This document shows, one piece after another, positions 1-12,646 of a stretch of DNA of 64,000 bases. Each line of letters starts with the position of its first letter. The first letter of the stretch is position 1. The DNA lies in the NCBI GenBank assembly GCA_030247885.1, contig JAPDRO010000002.1:1488001-1552000 (forward strand), read 5' to 3'. The notes under the pieces were generated by a model that did no database searches, had not been told where the DNA came from, and was given only the letters and a program-made list of their open reading frames with translations. The translations under genes and the position numbers were made by a program. The stretch comes from Taxawa tesnikishii (nom. ined.). Lineage: Eukaryota > Ascomycota > Dothideomycetes > Dothideales.

Positions 1-2
1 AG

Positions 3-116
3 CAGGTGCTGGGACACCTGCTGGCTGCTGTGGGCCCGCGTGAGGAGGGACCGCAGGCAGCGGCTGCGACCGCGAGCCCGCAGGAGAAAGGAGGCTACTG
101 GATCAGTGGTGGCTGA
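3..116 (+). CDS. 3' end of an unidentified gene (partial)
   Basis: An open frame runs in from the left edge and ends at TGA 114-116. It encodes 37 residues rich in Ala, Gly and Pro and ending in GGYWISGG. The sequence is GC-rich and stays open to the edge, which fits the C-terminal tail of a gene that begins outside the window. No domain can be recognised in so short a piece, and chance is possible. Confidence 0.35.
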   Translation, partial: QVLGHLLAAVGPREEGPQAAAATASPQEKGGYWISGG

Positions 117-679
117 GCGCGCGTCTTGGCAATCTGACGAAGTGAATGAGCGACGAGACCTCTGAAATGAGAAAGGGGATGGCGTTACGGAGTCTTGGCT
201 GCGCCATAGCGGATCGGGGCGGTCCAACGGTCTGTTTGGGACGGGTTCCCGAGCATGATGCCTTGGGGTTAGTAGTGTGATACCAGAATTCTCCTTCTTT
301 TCTGCACAAGCTTGCGGTTCACTTTACAAACTTGTCTGAATGGCCACTGCTCCTGACACGAACGGATCCTTGACCGCTAATCCTTTTCGTAGACGGTGTC
401 CTCAATGGTCAATTACGACTGGCTGATAGACTACTGTTGCAAGGCGGAGCTGTGGCTTCTGGAGTACGAGCGAACATCGTCGACAGGCTTTCATCGCCTC
501 GTATAGCTGCGGATAGGCCTTATAGTCAAGCAACAGAGTTTTCACATCTGGAAGTACAGGGTATAAACAGACGTAGTGATACTGTTGCTGACTTGTGATA
601 GTCATCAATCCGTTTTCAGGAGATTTACTATTGAGAGCACCGGAGGGATTGCTGGGTTGTCTCCGCTCATTTCTACCGG
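117..679. other. intergenic, convergent 3' regions
   Basis: This lies between the putative left-edge gene and the 3' end of the reductase on the minus strand. Only short shadow frames are present. I see no RNA gene or repeat. Confidence 0.5.
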
Positions 680-2210
680 TCATCCAGATTTTGGTACCGC
701 TGGAATCATCTTCAAATCATGAAAGTCCTGCAGAACTTCCAATATACACTCCGCGGTATCCACGGTACCAAAGAATCCCGCCTTGCGTAATTTGTTCATA
801 GAGTAGAAGATAGCGACCCCGGAGAGGGCGCCGTCTAAGAATCCGAATATGCGGTCCACGTCGCGGAGTTCCTTGACCTCCAGGTTGTTTCTCTGGGCGA
901 TCTCTTTCCAGGCAGATTGCACTTCGGGCTTCTTCGCCCATTCCGTGATGGTGAAGGAGAACTCGCGTGTGCCAGGTGGTCCGAATCTATCCATCATGCT
1001 CGGTCAGCATTTCGCCTTCCCAGCAAATGCACCTCCCCAGACATCGACAAGAAACATCGTACTAGGTGAATGAGAAAGTACTCACCCCTCGGCGGCGGCT
1101 CATACGGAGTCTTTCCGGCCTTCAAGCCCTCCAACTTAGGACCCTCCCACTCAACGCCATACCACTTAGCCAAGGTCGGCCAGAAGCCGCCCCACGTAAA
1201 CGCGCTTCCATCTGCAGTGTTATACTTCTCACCCCGTGGTCCTTGCTCACGCAGCACGGCCCATTCCTCCAGATACCCATTAAGCACCGCGCTGCTCTGA
1301 TCCTGCGGCGTCTCCCAAGCCTTGAGACCGCCTGGGAACCGAAGCGGTTGCTTGAGGTGAGATTGGACGGTTGCATAGACAGCCAATGGGAACACAAGAT
1401 TCATCGCTGCGTCGGGGACCGCACCGAGGATGTTGGAGGGCATGACGACCGACCACTTGGTATTGGTTCTCGCGGCATACTCATCCAACACATCTTCCTG
1501 TGGGTAGTAAAAGTTGGGCTCGAGCTCAACACGCGGGTCGGATTCTTCTTGGGGCATTTTGGCCGGGCCGAGGTGGATGCTGGGAACGGTTAGTCGTTTC
1601 GCGACGGGAGAGATAGGAGATGGTCTACCCGTAATTTTTGCCCCCGTTTGTAACATTATACGCTTGGGTGTGATTTCGGCCAAGGGCAGTGCGTCGAGGA
1701 AGTTCGACAGCAGCGCCTCTGGTTATGGTCAGGCTTCAATTCCAGATGTTTAAAAAAATTGGATTGTAGCTCTTACTGTTAACCCTGACCATCTCATCCG
1801 CATCTGACCAGATACCGCCTCCCTCCTTAGGCGGGACCTGTACGTAGGAGTAGAAAAAGACATGATCCCTGCACGCGTAAGCTCTGGCTCAATTGCAACT
1901 TCATAGCTTCACTTACGCCTTGACACCTTTCTCCCTCAGCGTTTGTGCGATTTCCTTCGGCTCCTTGAGGAAGTCCAAGCTCACGAACTCAGCATTTGGC
2001 GGTAACCCCCGGAATCGCCGGTGGTCGCCGGCTTAAACAGTAGATCTTAGTCCAGCGCTCCGGAGATTGCGCGAGCACCTTGAGCATGTGGTACCCTGAA
2101 ATGCCATTTGCGCCTGTGATAATTGCTGTCAGGCCCTTGAGGTCAGACGGGTAAGTTGGGAGACCGTGATAGATTCCTTTGGTCTGGATGGTTTGCGTTT
2201 GGGAAGACAT
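680..2210 (-). CDS. PRISE-type NAD(P)H-dependent enone reductase (SDR superfamily)
   Basis: Five exons on the minus strand: 2210-1917, 1868-1777, 1718-1629, 1579-1086 and 986-680, with ATG at 2210-2208. The N-terminus carries the Rossmann motif TGANGISG, followed by YCLSRRPP. The middle has LGPAKMPQEESDPR and the C-terminus has FGPPGTREFSFTITEWA, both typical of progesterone 5-beta-reductase/iridoid-synthase-like (PRISE) proteins of fungi and plants. These reduce C=C bonds of enones; the fungal substrate is unknown. The frame breaks at three homopolymers: C5 at 2006-2010 (one too many), T5 at 1635-1639 and C4 at 1085-1088 (each one short). With these the exons total 1,278 nt (425 aa), a normal length. 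Either assembly error or a recent pseudogene; I favour error. Confidence 0.85.
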
Positions 2211-3495
2211 TGTGGGCGCCAACGTCCTCCTGATCTCTGCAACACGCACAGTGGTTTTAGTCTGAGAGAAGAACACTGGAAGGGAGAGCGGCTTTTACGT
2301 GCGATTCGCCAAGGCCTGCTTTTCGTTGATAGGTCAGATGAAATCAATCGAGCGTCCTTCTTGAGGTTGGATGTGACGGTCAAACGCTGTTGAGTTGTAT
2401 GTCTCGGTTGATAACCCAGAGGAAAACAAGACGTGGAACGACGATCTAGGGTCGTTAATATATACGTGAGCTCTCCACGGTATGACGATCTAGCGTGGAG
2501 GAAGCTGAAGCGGGGCTTGCATACATGCTCGGCCATCAGGAGATGATCAGGGCGTGCTCGGGGAGCGCTTGATATATACGAAAGAACAACACATGTAAGA
2601 CAAACATTCCTATGTTTAGTCGAGACAGGATGTTGTATGCAGACATTTGGAGTTGTAGTCTTTGGAAGTGCTGTTAGAATTAGCAAGCAGGCTCGAGACG
2701 CTTGTTGAGTTATCGATTCGCGCTCTACAACATTTTTGCATCGGCCGTATGAATCGAAGGATGCATAGATGTACCCTAGTGCTGTAGAATGTTTTCGCTT
2801 GGGAAACAGCTACAGTACTGCGAGACTAAGCGACATTGATATTTCGTAACGTCGCAACGAGGTTCGCTCCAGGAACTCGTGTGAGGATCGGGGCTAGACA
2901 CGTGAAAACCAGTAGTGCATAGAACAACAGATCATCGGTACCCGCTAAAGGAGAAAAAAGGTCAAATGTGCGAGGTGGTGTGGGTGAATTGGTAGGGAAC
3001 GAGAGGCCATTGGCCTTGTGTTACAAACGATCGACAACGTCTTTGCTGGATATGGCGATCTCAGCCAGCCTTAAGCGTTGGACGCTACCACACACAGCAA
3101 ACACAGGCCAACTTAGAATCTTAGAACCCTTGCGATCTACGTTATAGACCCGAGACAAACGAAACGCTATCGAGTTCCTTCGTTCAACTCTGTTTCGACC
3201 TCACAAATATAATACGACTATGCTCCTGTCGTGTTGAAGATTGCGCCGATGATCTCTGCTGCAAGAGTATCGGCGTTTTTCCGATTCTCATCTAAGACCA
3301 TTACCATGAATACATTAACTCAGGCCATTTCCCGAAGTGATGCGGTACAACAATGCGCCGCCAAGTCCCTGAGGCCATAATGCATGCCCTTCATCCCAAG
3401 AAGCCAGCCGTCTCCCTCTTACCTCCAGGCCCGGGATGGCAAAGAAAGAAAAAGATACGAGAATGGGCAACTCGTAGTACCAAGATACATGGAGT
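2211..3495. other. intergenic, 1.3 kb
   Basis: Upstream region of the reductase and downstream region of the secreted paralogue. I see no gene-like frame, tRNA or repeat. Confidence 0.5.
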
Positions 3496-4995
3496 TTAAA
3501 CGAGCCTGCCACCCTTGGCCTTGCAGACCGGGGTTGCGCTGGCTGGCGCCCAGGTCTTGGTGATGGTGATGCTGCGAAAACGTCAGATTGATTGATGCGC
3601 AAAGGGCAATGAAGGCAAGGTACATACGTTGGAACCTTTGTCGAAGTGGCGACGGTGGTAGTGAAGACGGTGTACCTGGTCTTGGTCTTGGTGGCTACAG
3701 GAAGTCAGCTTTGAGCCATAAAGTTTGACGGAGGGATACTTACGAGTTGCGGCAGTAATCGTGACAGCCTTGACGGTGGTCTTGCCCTTGTAAGTCGTAG
3801 TGGTGACGGTTACTGTGGAAGTGGTGGTTGGAGTGGCTAGTTTCGGTAAGTTGGCAGCTTCGAACGCAAGAACAGGGAAGGACTTACCCGTGACGGTCAT
3901 GGTGCTCTTTGCTCCGATGGAGGTCAAGGTGGAGGTAGGCCAGTTGGCTGGGAGATCGTCAGCGACGTACGTCGAGGAAGGCTAACGATGGATACTCACA
4001 GGTGTTCGTGTCGGTCGAGGTTACCACGGCGGCATCCGGAGCACGCTTCTCCAGTTCGCTGCGCTCAGCAAGGCGAGCCTTCCTCTCAGCGATGCGCTGG
4101 GCACGGTCAAGCGGCACCCTCCTGTCAAGACGGCGGAACTTGGCGGAGGACGCGGTCTGAAGAGCGGCGGCGGACATTAAGGTAGGCGTGATGCTGCAGG
4201 TTGGGTCGGGCGTCGCCTGCTTCTTGGGTACAGAGCAGGTGGCGGTGTGAGTCTTGACAAGCAGTGTCGGCTGAACAACCCACTTGGTCCTCTTGACGGT
4301 TCCCATGGTCTTCGTCCGGGTAGTGGTAACCCTTTTAGGTGTGATGGTCAGGGTTGGTGTCTTGGTGACGGAGGGGCTAGTCACGGTCTTGGTGGTGGTG
4401 CCGGTCTCAGTCCACCAGGATGTGACAGTGGCGTTAACAACTGGAGTGCTCGTGATGGTAACAGTCACGGTCGGGGTGTACCAAGCAGTCGATGCGACGC
4501 CAACAGACAGGGAAAAGTCACGCTCGTACGCGATTGGATCGGCATCACCGTTGTTGGAGATGATCAGAACAGACCAGTCTCCACTCCACAGTTCGCTCTT
4601 CATTATAGGGCTGATACTGTCAGTTCTGGGCATCTGGATCAAACCATGCCTAAACATACCATTTCGATGTTTCGGTTGTGTCATCTGGCTGAAGAGCAGT
4701 GTCTGAGCACTGGAGTTCGTCTCCGTTGGGGTCTACCAGGATGTTGTGGGCAGTATCGTTTTGGCAACCTGGAGGTGGTCAACGGCAGCTCAGTCCAAGA
4801 ACCGGACAACCACACACCTTCGAAGATGGAAGCAAAGCTGAAATCATCACTGGAAGAGATGTTCTGGAAATACGATCCGCCGTTTTGGAAGTCGACACCG
4901 TACGACAAGCAGGTCGGAGTCGAATCCTGAGCCAAAGCACGAGTGCTGAGCAAAGCGGTGGCGACAGCGCCAGCCAGAGGAGAGAAAGACTTCAT
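3496..4995 (-). CDS. secreted Thr-rich protein, copy A, 397 aa, unknown function
   Basis: Seven exons on the minus strand (4995-4818, 4768-4660, 4610-4000, 3947-3888, 3836-3744, 3694-3628, 3571-3496); all junctions are GT-AG and the frame is intact. A signal peptide (MKSFSPLAGAVATALL) is followed by a compact Cys-containing N-domain with YGVDFQNGGSYFQN, FEGCQNDTAHNILVDPNGD and LWSGDWSVLIISNNGDADP. A long Thr/Val-rich segment follows, then a basic stretch, a dibasic site LEKR|APDAA that looks like a Kex2 site, a second Thr-rich segment and a C-terminal VCKAKGGRLV. I recall similar uncharacterised secreted proteins in Aspergillus and relatives. A wall or surface role is inferred from signal peptide plus Thr-rich composition. 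It is paralogous to the gene at 12647-13968. Confidence 0.85.
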
Positions 4996-7900
4996 TGTGA
5001 GTGATGAGGAAGCGAGAGAACGAGGGTAAAAGGTGATAACGAAGGACGTTCTGACCAACGAAGGACAGGTACAGAGATGCAGGCACAAAGATCTGATGGC
5101 GCTACCTTGTACCTGCAAAAGAGCGAGATGTGCCAGACTTATGAGTGCGGACCTGCTCTACCGGACATGGTTGATGGCTGACATAGCTCACAGTCGGTGC
5201 CCGAAGTGGCTTCATGGCAACCCGCAACGCAGTTAACTGTGGATAGACCGAAATAGCCGCTACCACGTAACACGCACGGTGCTGCAGCTGGAAGCCTTGC
5301 CCTACTGTCTCCTTAGCGAGAGGAGTTGCAGGGTATCGGGTCTCGAACACATGCATTTCCTGTTGTCGGACATGTGCTATGCAAGGGTATGGACCCGCTG
5401 GAATTGCTAGATGGATCTCTTTCAGGAAACGAGCATCAGTAGCCTTACTCCCCTCGATCGGAACATTGCATTCTTGCCGGACCGGGAACCTATCCTGACC
5501 ATTGAGTCAACGCTAGTGCAAGCAAAGGCCGCGATATGGACACCTGCAGCGACGGGTTGGGACAACGGCGTGGACGGAGGCACAGCAAAAACGTGGACGC
5601 CGGGTTGGACTGTCATCGAGCCTCTGCAGCAATCGGGGGTTCTCTATTGCGGTAATTCTGCGGCACATTATGCCAATCGTGGCTGCTGATTGGTAGGTTG
5701 TCGGAACTTTCGCGTCAGGCCGGCTGCAAGTGCCTGCAGGACCTTGCATGCCAGGAACAGGAAGTACATGCGGTTATCACGAAATTTCACCAGCGCATAT
5801 CTTGCGTTGCACCGCTTTGCGCCCTGTCATTTGACACGTCCCAACCCAAGATGATGGGTATGCCATTATTAGGTCTGTTGCCCCAACAATGCTTGTCCCC
5901 TGTGACGCAGGTTCAAGAACGCCGTGTCTCGTCACGGTCGGTCATCCGGTGATTGAGCTCATACCTTCGAGCCTCAGATAGCGAGCGAGCCGTGTCTCTC
6001 CACAGCTTCCTGGGCAGCCACAGCGGGAGAGATATGACGGCTCGTATAAAGCGGCAGACGCTGACGAGGCCTCGAACCAGGCTGAGATAGCGACTTGCCA
6101 CTGTGCCGCTATTAGCAGCATGCTGGTGCAATAGATGAATTATTTAATTAGCCCGTGTATTCTGGATGACGGAGAGTAACCGAAGAAGAGGAGAACGTCT
6201 GGGGTTTAATTTAGGGCACGCACGGCTGCCCGTTCTATCGATTATCTTGATTTTGCGTCACCAGTAACGACGCTGGAACGCGCCGACTGGACGGACTTGA
6301 TGCGGGGAGCCATCGTTGTGGCGCCCGGATATGCAAGTAAGCTCGCACGGCACGCTCAGTGCCGCCAGAAACGGCAAGCGCAACTGTAGGCTGGCATGCG
6401 GCTCCCGCGCCACAAAGCTTGTGGATTGCGAACTGTGGCCGAGCCTCTGTTCGCAAGTCGGTGCGCATCTTGGAAGGGCCGGTTTCTCGGTTGAGAGATG
6501 GGGAATGCGCTCCACGCATCGTCCAGAATCTCGCTTCTGAAACATTTCGATTGTCCAGCCTGTATTCCGCGACGGGTGGGGTGAGACGTGATCCATGACC
6601 ATGTGTACGGGAGCGGTATGCATCGCGAGAGAATGCGTAGCCTTCGTGCCGGTGATCCGTTCTCTCACACGCCCAAGCGACGTCGTTGTCAGCAGCTGGA
6701 CCTGAACTTGATATGCAAGGACGCGAGCATGCATGCCATGATATTGTGCTGTGCTCTGTTGTACGAGCGGCGCATGACTCGCATCCTTCCATGCGACCCT
6801 ACTCTTCAAGACTCGGCCAACGAAGGTAACACGATTGGTCAGATGTGACGGACAATACGGGTCCTTGGTTACAGCGTTGGCCGCCCCAACTTGGCAAGAA
6901 GAGGATGCTCCAAGTTCTCGATTGCTGCAACGTCAGGAGATGTGAACTCGTTCCCTCGTTCGCCGACTTCGTTCCCCTTCTTCCTCCCCGCGATACGGGA
7001 AACCGAGACATCCAAACGTGAATCGGCCGTGCGCTTTCCGGCATGCCGATCCTCCGCTGTCCCACTCTGTCTCGTGCATTGGCCTTCAGTTTCAATCGGC
7101 TTGCTCCTCTGTTCCATCAGCGCCGTGAGGAGAACATGCACGTGCTTCTGTATACACTTTCTCACTTTATCGCGCGTGTGAGCCTATCGGAAAAAATGCA
7201 ACGTGCAAGACGCACATCAATTTCTGGGTTCCGTCTTCCCGAGCTTACCGCCGCAGGACCAAGCGGAACGACCGGTCGCGTGTGAAGCCAAGCCAAGCCT
7301 GTCGGTCAGAGTACGTACCATGCGCATGCAGCAAGATAGTCGCCGCCAATGGTCCTGCATGATGCATATGCGCTATGCAATGTGTGCAGGAGGGGTCTCC
7401 GTGTAGCCTCATTGGTGATGGGTGCAAGGCTGAATTGAATGCCTGTCTCGTGCTACGTGATTTCAGTTCTCGCTGTGGATACGCTCTTTACAAAGTGGAG
7501 CGGTGAGTGACCGATTCGATCTGAGCGCTCAGGCTAATCATCTATCCACACGGGGTTCTACAAGCATCACGATGATGACCTTGAAACGACTTCATCGCGC
7601 TTGGACTGCCACAAGATACAGTGCTTTCCGCGGCCTGAACGTGCATCCTTCCGCTAGCGAGTGGCGTACAGCGAGTTACTAATTTGGGGATAAGCCTCCA
7701 AAACAGAGTTCACGTCGCTATCTGCCCAAACGCAGTTTAGCCTACTTCACCTCTGCCTAACCACAGACTCGGCACCGCTATCCTTAGCATCCACACACGG
7801 TACGTCAGGCACCTCTCTCCCTCCCGGACACCCCGCCGGCATTCTTCTAAGCCCTCTCTTCTGTGATTGACCACCCGGCGGATTGCACCTAGCGCGACCT

Positions 7901-8585
7901 CGTTTCCATGGTTGAGGACTATTGGCCTTGTGAGACAGAACTCCACGGAGGCTCTAGGCTAGCCAAGCAGGATGAGATGCAGGCCGCGATCCTATGGTCC
8001 TCTATCCGCGTCGTCGGCTCCATGTTTCTGTGTCCTTCCTTGCTGGCTTCTGTTTTCGTCGATGGGACCTGAAGTTGATCGACGCATTAGTCCATGGCTT
8101 GCATGGTCTTCCTTGTTTTGCCTAGTGCGGCGTGCTACTATTCTCAGGCCGCCCACGTCTGGCTGCCCATTGCTCAGTTTGTTTTCACTCCACGAGATCG
8201 GGACGTAATCAATCCTCCGCTCGGACTTCGCTCAGGAGTGCGCCAATACCATGTGGATCGAGCTGAGGTGCATGGCTCGGATGCCTGTCGCCTTTCGCCT
8301 GGATAGTCCCAATCTAGATTTCTAGTATAGGAACCAAGAAACAGTGGTGCGTTTGGACCCCAGCATATGCCCTATGACTAGAGACACACAAGACATTTAT
8401 ATGTCTGCGTCCCACCTGCCATCTGCTTAACTTGCTCATCCAAGACTCTTACCTTCGCTCACCAAGAGGAGCTTCACTCGTTAGAGCTTCCTCTATTTCT
8501 CTCTCTTTTTCTCTCTCATCTCGGCACCAACTGCTGTTCCTGGGCGTTCATATCCTAACGTCTTGTGAAAGCTTGACCTGAGAAC
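4996..8585. other. intergenic, 3.6 kb, between secreted protein A and laccase
   Basis: Many short frames on both strands, none with recognisable domains, conserved motifs or plausible introns. No long repeat was seen by eye. The end nearest the laccase contains promoter-like signals, listed separately. Confidence 0.5.
8397..8522 (+). promoter_or_regulatory. likely core promoter of the laccase gene
   Basis: A TATA-like TTTATATG lies at 8397-8404, about 185 bp before the laccase ATG. A long pyrimidine tract (CTCTATTTCTCTCTC and so on, about 8490-8522) follows. CT-rich tracts just upstream of start sites are common in highly expressed genes of filamentous fungi. Assignment is by position and composition only. 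Confidence 0.4.
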
Positions 8586-10561
8586 ATGCATTTCCAAAAG
8601 CTCGCCGGAGCTTGTCTCCTGGCCTTTGCCTCTTTCTCATGGGCCGAGAGCCTCCCAGAGAACCACTACCTGTGGGGTGCCGACCGCATGGGAAAGATGT
8701 TGGTCAAGCGCGCCACGACTAAGTCTTCATCCACTGTCAAGTCTTCCACCACCAGCGTCAAGTCTTCCACCACCAGCGTCAAATCTTCCACCAGCGTCAA
8801 ATCCTCCTCTACCGTCAGGACCTCTTCCACTAGCTCCAAGGCCGCGACCACCTCCTCTGCTGTCGTCAGCAGCTCCATCGCCCCAAGCAGCTCGAAATCT
8901 TCTGCAAGCAGCACCTCATCCCTGGTCGCTGATGCTCAGTGTACGAATGGTCCTCTGACCCGCAGCTGCTGGGGTGGCGGATACAGCATTGCAACCGATT
9001 TCGACCAGAAGCACCCAACCACTGGTAAAACAGTCACTGCCTCTCTTGTCCTCACCGAGGGCACCTGCAACCCCAATGGCAACGGTGACCAATACTGCAT
9101 CTTGATCAACGGCCAGTTTGGCGGCCCTACCATTACCGCCAACTGGGGTGACATGATGTCCATCACCGTTACCAACAATATGAAGACCAACGGCACATCT
9201 ATGCACTGGCACGGAATCAGGCAGCTGAACAGCTGCGGCTCTGACGGTGTCAACGGTGTTACCGAGTGCCCGATTGCACCAGGTCAGAGCAAGACCTACA
9301 CCTTCCAGGCTACCCAATTCGGCACGTCTTGGTACCACAGCCACTACTCTTCCCAGTACGGCATGGGTGTTGTTGGCGCAATCGTCATCAACGGTCCTGC
9401 AAGCAGCAACTACGACGTCGATCTTGGCCCAGCCATGGTCACTGACTGGTATTACCAGGGTGCTTGGTATGTGAACAACGCCACTCTCTACAACCTCCAG
9501 GCCCAGGCAGGTCCACCAGATGCTTCCACCATCCTTGTCAACGGTATTGGCGGCGCCTCCTCCACCCTCAGCCAGTTCACCGTGACCCCCGGCAAGAAGC
9601 ACCGTCTGAGGCTCATTAACACTTCTGTTGACAACTTCATCCGCGTCAAGCTCGATGGTCATCCATTCACCATCATGAGTGCAGACTTCATCCCAGTCAA
9701 GCCAATCGTCAACCAGGAGTGGGTCCTCCTCGCTATAGGTCAGAGATACGATGTCGTTTTCACTGCCAATCAAACCGCGGGCAACTACCTCTTCCGTGCT
9801 GAGGTTGCCGGTGACTGCTATAGCGGAAATAAGGGTAACGGCAGGGCGCTCTTCACTTACTCTGGTCAGACCGCTCAGAAGCCTGTCGACTCTCTTCCCA
9901 CTGTTCCGACCACTGGATGCACGGAGATCGTTACTGTTCCTTACTGGAAGCAGGCGGTTGACAGCACCAACTTTGCCAGCCAGGCTGAGACCCTCACCAC
10001 CGGCCTCGTTCCAGCGGTTCAGTCCAACGGACAGAACATGGTCGTCTGGACTATGGACACCAACTCCATGAAGATCGCCTGGGATTACCCAACCATTCAG
10101 TACATCATGGATGGCAACACCAGCTACCCGTCCGCCTATGATATCATCGAGATTCCAAACGAGAACACCTGGACCTACTGGGTGATTCAGCAGGCCGCCA
10201 CCAACCCACCTCCACCGCACCCAATCCACCTTCACGGCCACGACTTCTTCGTGCTTGGAACTGGCACTGGTCAGTGGGCTGGCTCTACCGATGGCCTGAA
10301 CTTCGCCAACCCACCTCGTCGTGATACCACCACCCTTCCAAGCGGGGCTGGGTCATCATTGCCTTCGTGGCCAACAACCCCGGCGCCTGGCTCATGCACT
10401 GCCACATTGCCTGGCATATCTCTGAGGGTCTTGGTGTTCAGTTCGTCGAGGCTAAGAACTCCATCGTGATGCCCGATGCTTCGCAATTCAAGAGCCAGTG
10501 TGATGCCTGGAAGAGCTACGCCGCTACTGCTTCCTACCAGCAGGACGACTCTGGTCTGTAA
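8586..10561 (+). CDS. ascomycete laccase (multicopper oxidase) with Ser/Thr-rich N-terminal linker
   Basis: Intronless on the plus strand. A signal peptide is followed by a KR site (LVKRATTK) and about 65 residues of Ser/Thr/Lys repeats before the first cupredoxin domain. Four copper motifs are present: HWHG near residue 207, WYHSH near 249, HPIHLHGH near 545 and [12 protein letters not shown] near 605. Leu ten residues after the type-1 Cys suggests a mid- or high-potential site. The last four residues are DSGL, the C-terminal plug typical of ascomycete laccases. It oxidises phenols with O2, outside the cell. The frame breaks once, at G4 10344-10347, where one more G gives the conserved [16 protein letters not shown] and a 658-aa protein. 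The whole L4 motif lies past the break, so it matters whether this is a sequencing slip. Confidence 0.93.
8736..8813 (+). repeat. in-frame tandem repeat in laccase linker
   Basis: A 21-base unit encoding VKSSTTS occurs twice in tandem (8736 and 8757), followed by diverged, shorter units encoding VKSSTS and VKSSST. It encodes a low-complexity, probably O-glycosylated linker. Copy number may vary among strains. Confidence 0.8.
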
Positions 10562-12646
10562 GCTTGTGCAGGGCAATGGAGGATGCCATTTCTCGTATTT
10601 CTTTCATCAAATCTACGGGACAGGGAAAACGGCGACCTGGATCGATCATTGGGTTCTTTTGTGACAAGTTGAGCCGCGTATATATGTTCTCTGGTGCATT
10701 GCCGCGATCTTGCTGCATGCATTGTTCTGGGTGCAATGGGGTGGGCGGCTCCCGGCCGGCGCATCTGTCTAGAAGCATGGTTGTTTTAGTCAGATGAGCA
10801 TTGGAATGTTTAATGTCAAACAATTGTTATGTTTACAATCTATCTCTTACCTCTACTTCCGTTGTGTGGTGAACTGCGCAACCGGGTCAGCTGCGAAGTG
10901 CTCACGGTATATCTGGCTTTGGAAGTCCCGGATGCTGTGTTGACAGTCTGTGCACTTGAGCTCATAACACCAACCTTGCGTTGGGCATTGTGTCCTTAAT
11001 CTGTCTGACTTCTCTGCTACATGAGCAATGGGATTGCACGTCTCCACTACACCTGTAGGCTACACATCACTGTCGAACGACTTCTGTAACCACACATTGA
11101 AGATCTTGTGATAGCATGGGTGAGTCGGCTAGGCCTGCGGTCCGCACTTCAGCTCGAACGGGTTGTTTGAATTGGGAGTCCTAGGCGGTCAAGGGTCGTA
11201 CGTAAGCCCATCTCAATGTTCGTGCGTGGCAGATACGGCGGACAGACGATCAAAGCATAGAAAGATACGGCGTTGTATTCCGTGTCGCGGTGAGGACGAG
11301 TAAAGGCTGTCGGGGAGAGACTGACCAGTACTGTTTCGAAATAGAATATGGCGCAAGCAAAAGCGGGTTGGAGTCTGTTTTCGGCAGTGCGGCGACCTTG
11401 AGTTTTGTCGATCAATGCTTGGCCTCTTCCCAAAGAAAGGATGGATATTCCGCTTAGGACCGCAACTCTGTGTTGACGTCGAGTGCATGCACTAACCTTA
11501 CTAGATACTTTTACCAGAGCTACTAGACAAGATCGCTGTCTTGTCTTTTCTTGTCCACACAACGGACCCTTGAACACTTCAGGATGGTACTGTGCTTGCC
11601 GCTGCTCGACGAAAATACCACCGATCTGTGATGTTGCACAAGGCCCGGACACCCCTGAAAGCTATCGATCCGAAGATCCGTCCGTCACTGGACACCCTCA
11701 TTCCATCTGACTGCCCAACTCGTGACTGCGGTATGCACAAGACACAATCGCAATAGAGTTCTTCCAGGATGCAGCCGTCCTCTGCTACGTACGTCCTCTT
11801 TCGCCGTTGTTGAGTGCCATGGTTAGGCTTTTAGCTAAGATCAATGCACGTTCCTGAGTCAGCAGTATCTTATCGTTGCTGCCACTGCACAGCTTCCTCC
11901 GCGGCTCCAACATGATGTACCGATTTTCCCATCTTGTGCTGACCACGCAGCGTGACCCCCGCCATGGCAGTGGTTGAGCGGGCTCAGTAAGAGTTCTGGA
12001 CACTCGTGCCGCGGCGCTGCCGAACGCAATTCTCTGACGGTTCTGAAACGCCAGCTCCAGCACCTGTACGCTACAGTTACCTTCGCGCGGACTGTGTTGG
12101 CTCTCAAGATACCGGGTCCCCTGCTCTGATCCATGCTGTGACGAGCCTCCAACAAGACCACCAACGCGGCATTAGCGGCGCTGTGGAACGACGAGTGAGC
12201 GCCAGATCTTCCTATAGCCATGACTACCCACAGGCGGCAGCCTGTGGTCCCAGTCTCGAGCTTCTTCACTAAGTTGACCGTGGTACCTGACGATCATCTG
12301 CTCCACCCGGCCTACTGACTCGGAACATCTCTGAGGGCTTGAAAGTCCTCTAGCGGAGTTCGAGCCATGACAACCTTTTCGTTGCCCAAAACCGTAACCC
12401 TAGATAAGCTCGTCGTATCGCAATTCCCGTCTTTGCACCAAGGTTGTCCGTCCGTAGCGTAATGCGGCGGATACGGTTTTGTCAGTGTAAGCATTCTCTA
12501 AATACTCGCATCCGCACCCGCATGTAGAGCTCCATTCTCCTTGTCTCCTCCTCTTCTTCTTCGTTCGTTGCTCTCTCGTTCTTTTCCATACCTTCCTTCC
12601 GTACGGTCGTTCCACTTCTTTCGGGAACACAAAGGTTACATTCGCT
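10562..12646. other. intergenic, 2.1 kb, between laccase and secreted protein B
   Basis: No supported gene. The last 100 bases hold a pyrimidine-rich stretch (about 12537-12600) that probably belongs to the promoter of the gene starting at 12647. Confidence 0.5.

Noticed and set aside
4914-4930. tRNA-like T-loop string near 4914 and similar GGTTCGA-like strings elsewhere
   Set aside because: No matching acceptor stem or anticodon arm could be drawn; this one lies inside an exon.
6235-6809. Two overlapping 183-185-codon minus-strand frames in the laccase spacer
   Set aside because: Both frames are open over the same bases, which is expected of GC-rich noncoding DNA; no conserved motif in either.
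8916-10241. 441-codon open frame on the minus strand across the laccase
   Set aside because: It mirrors the codon bias of the laccase; Val/Gly/Asp-rich with no domain. A shadow of the real gene.
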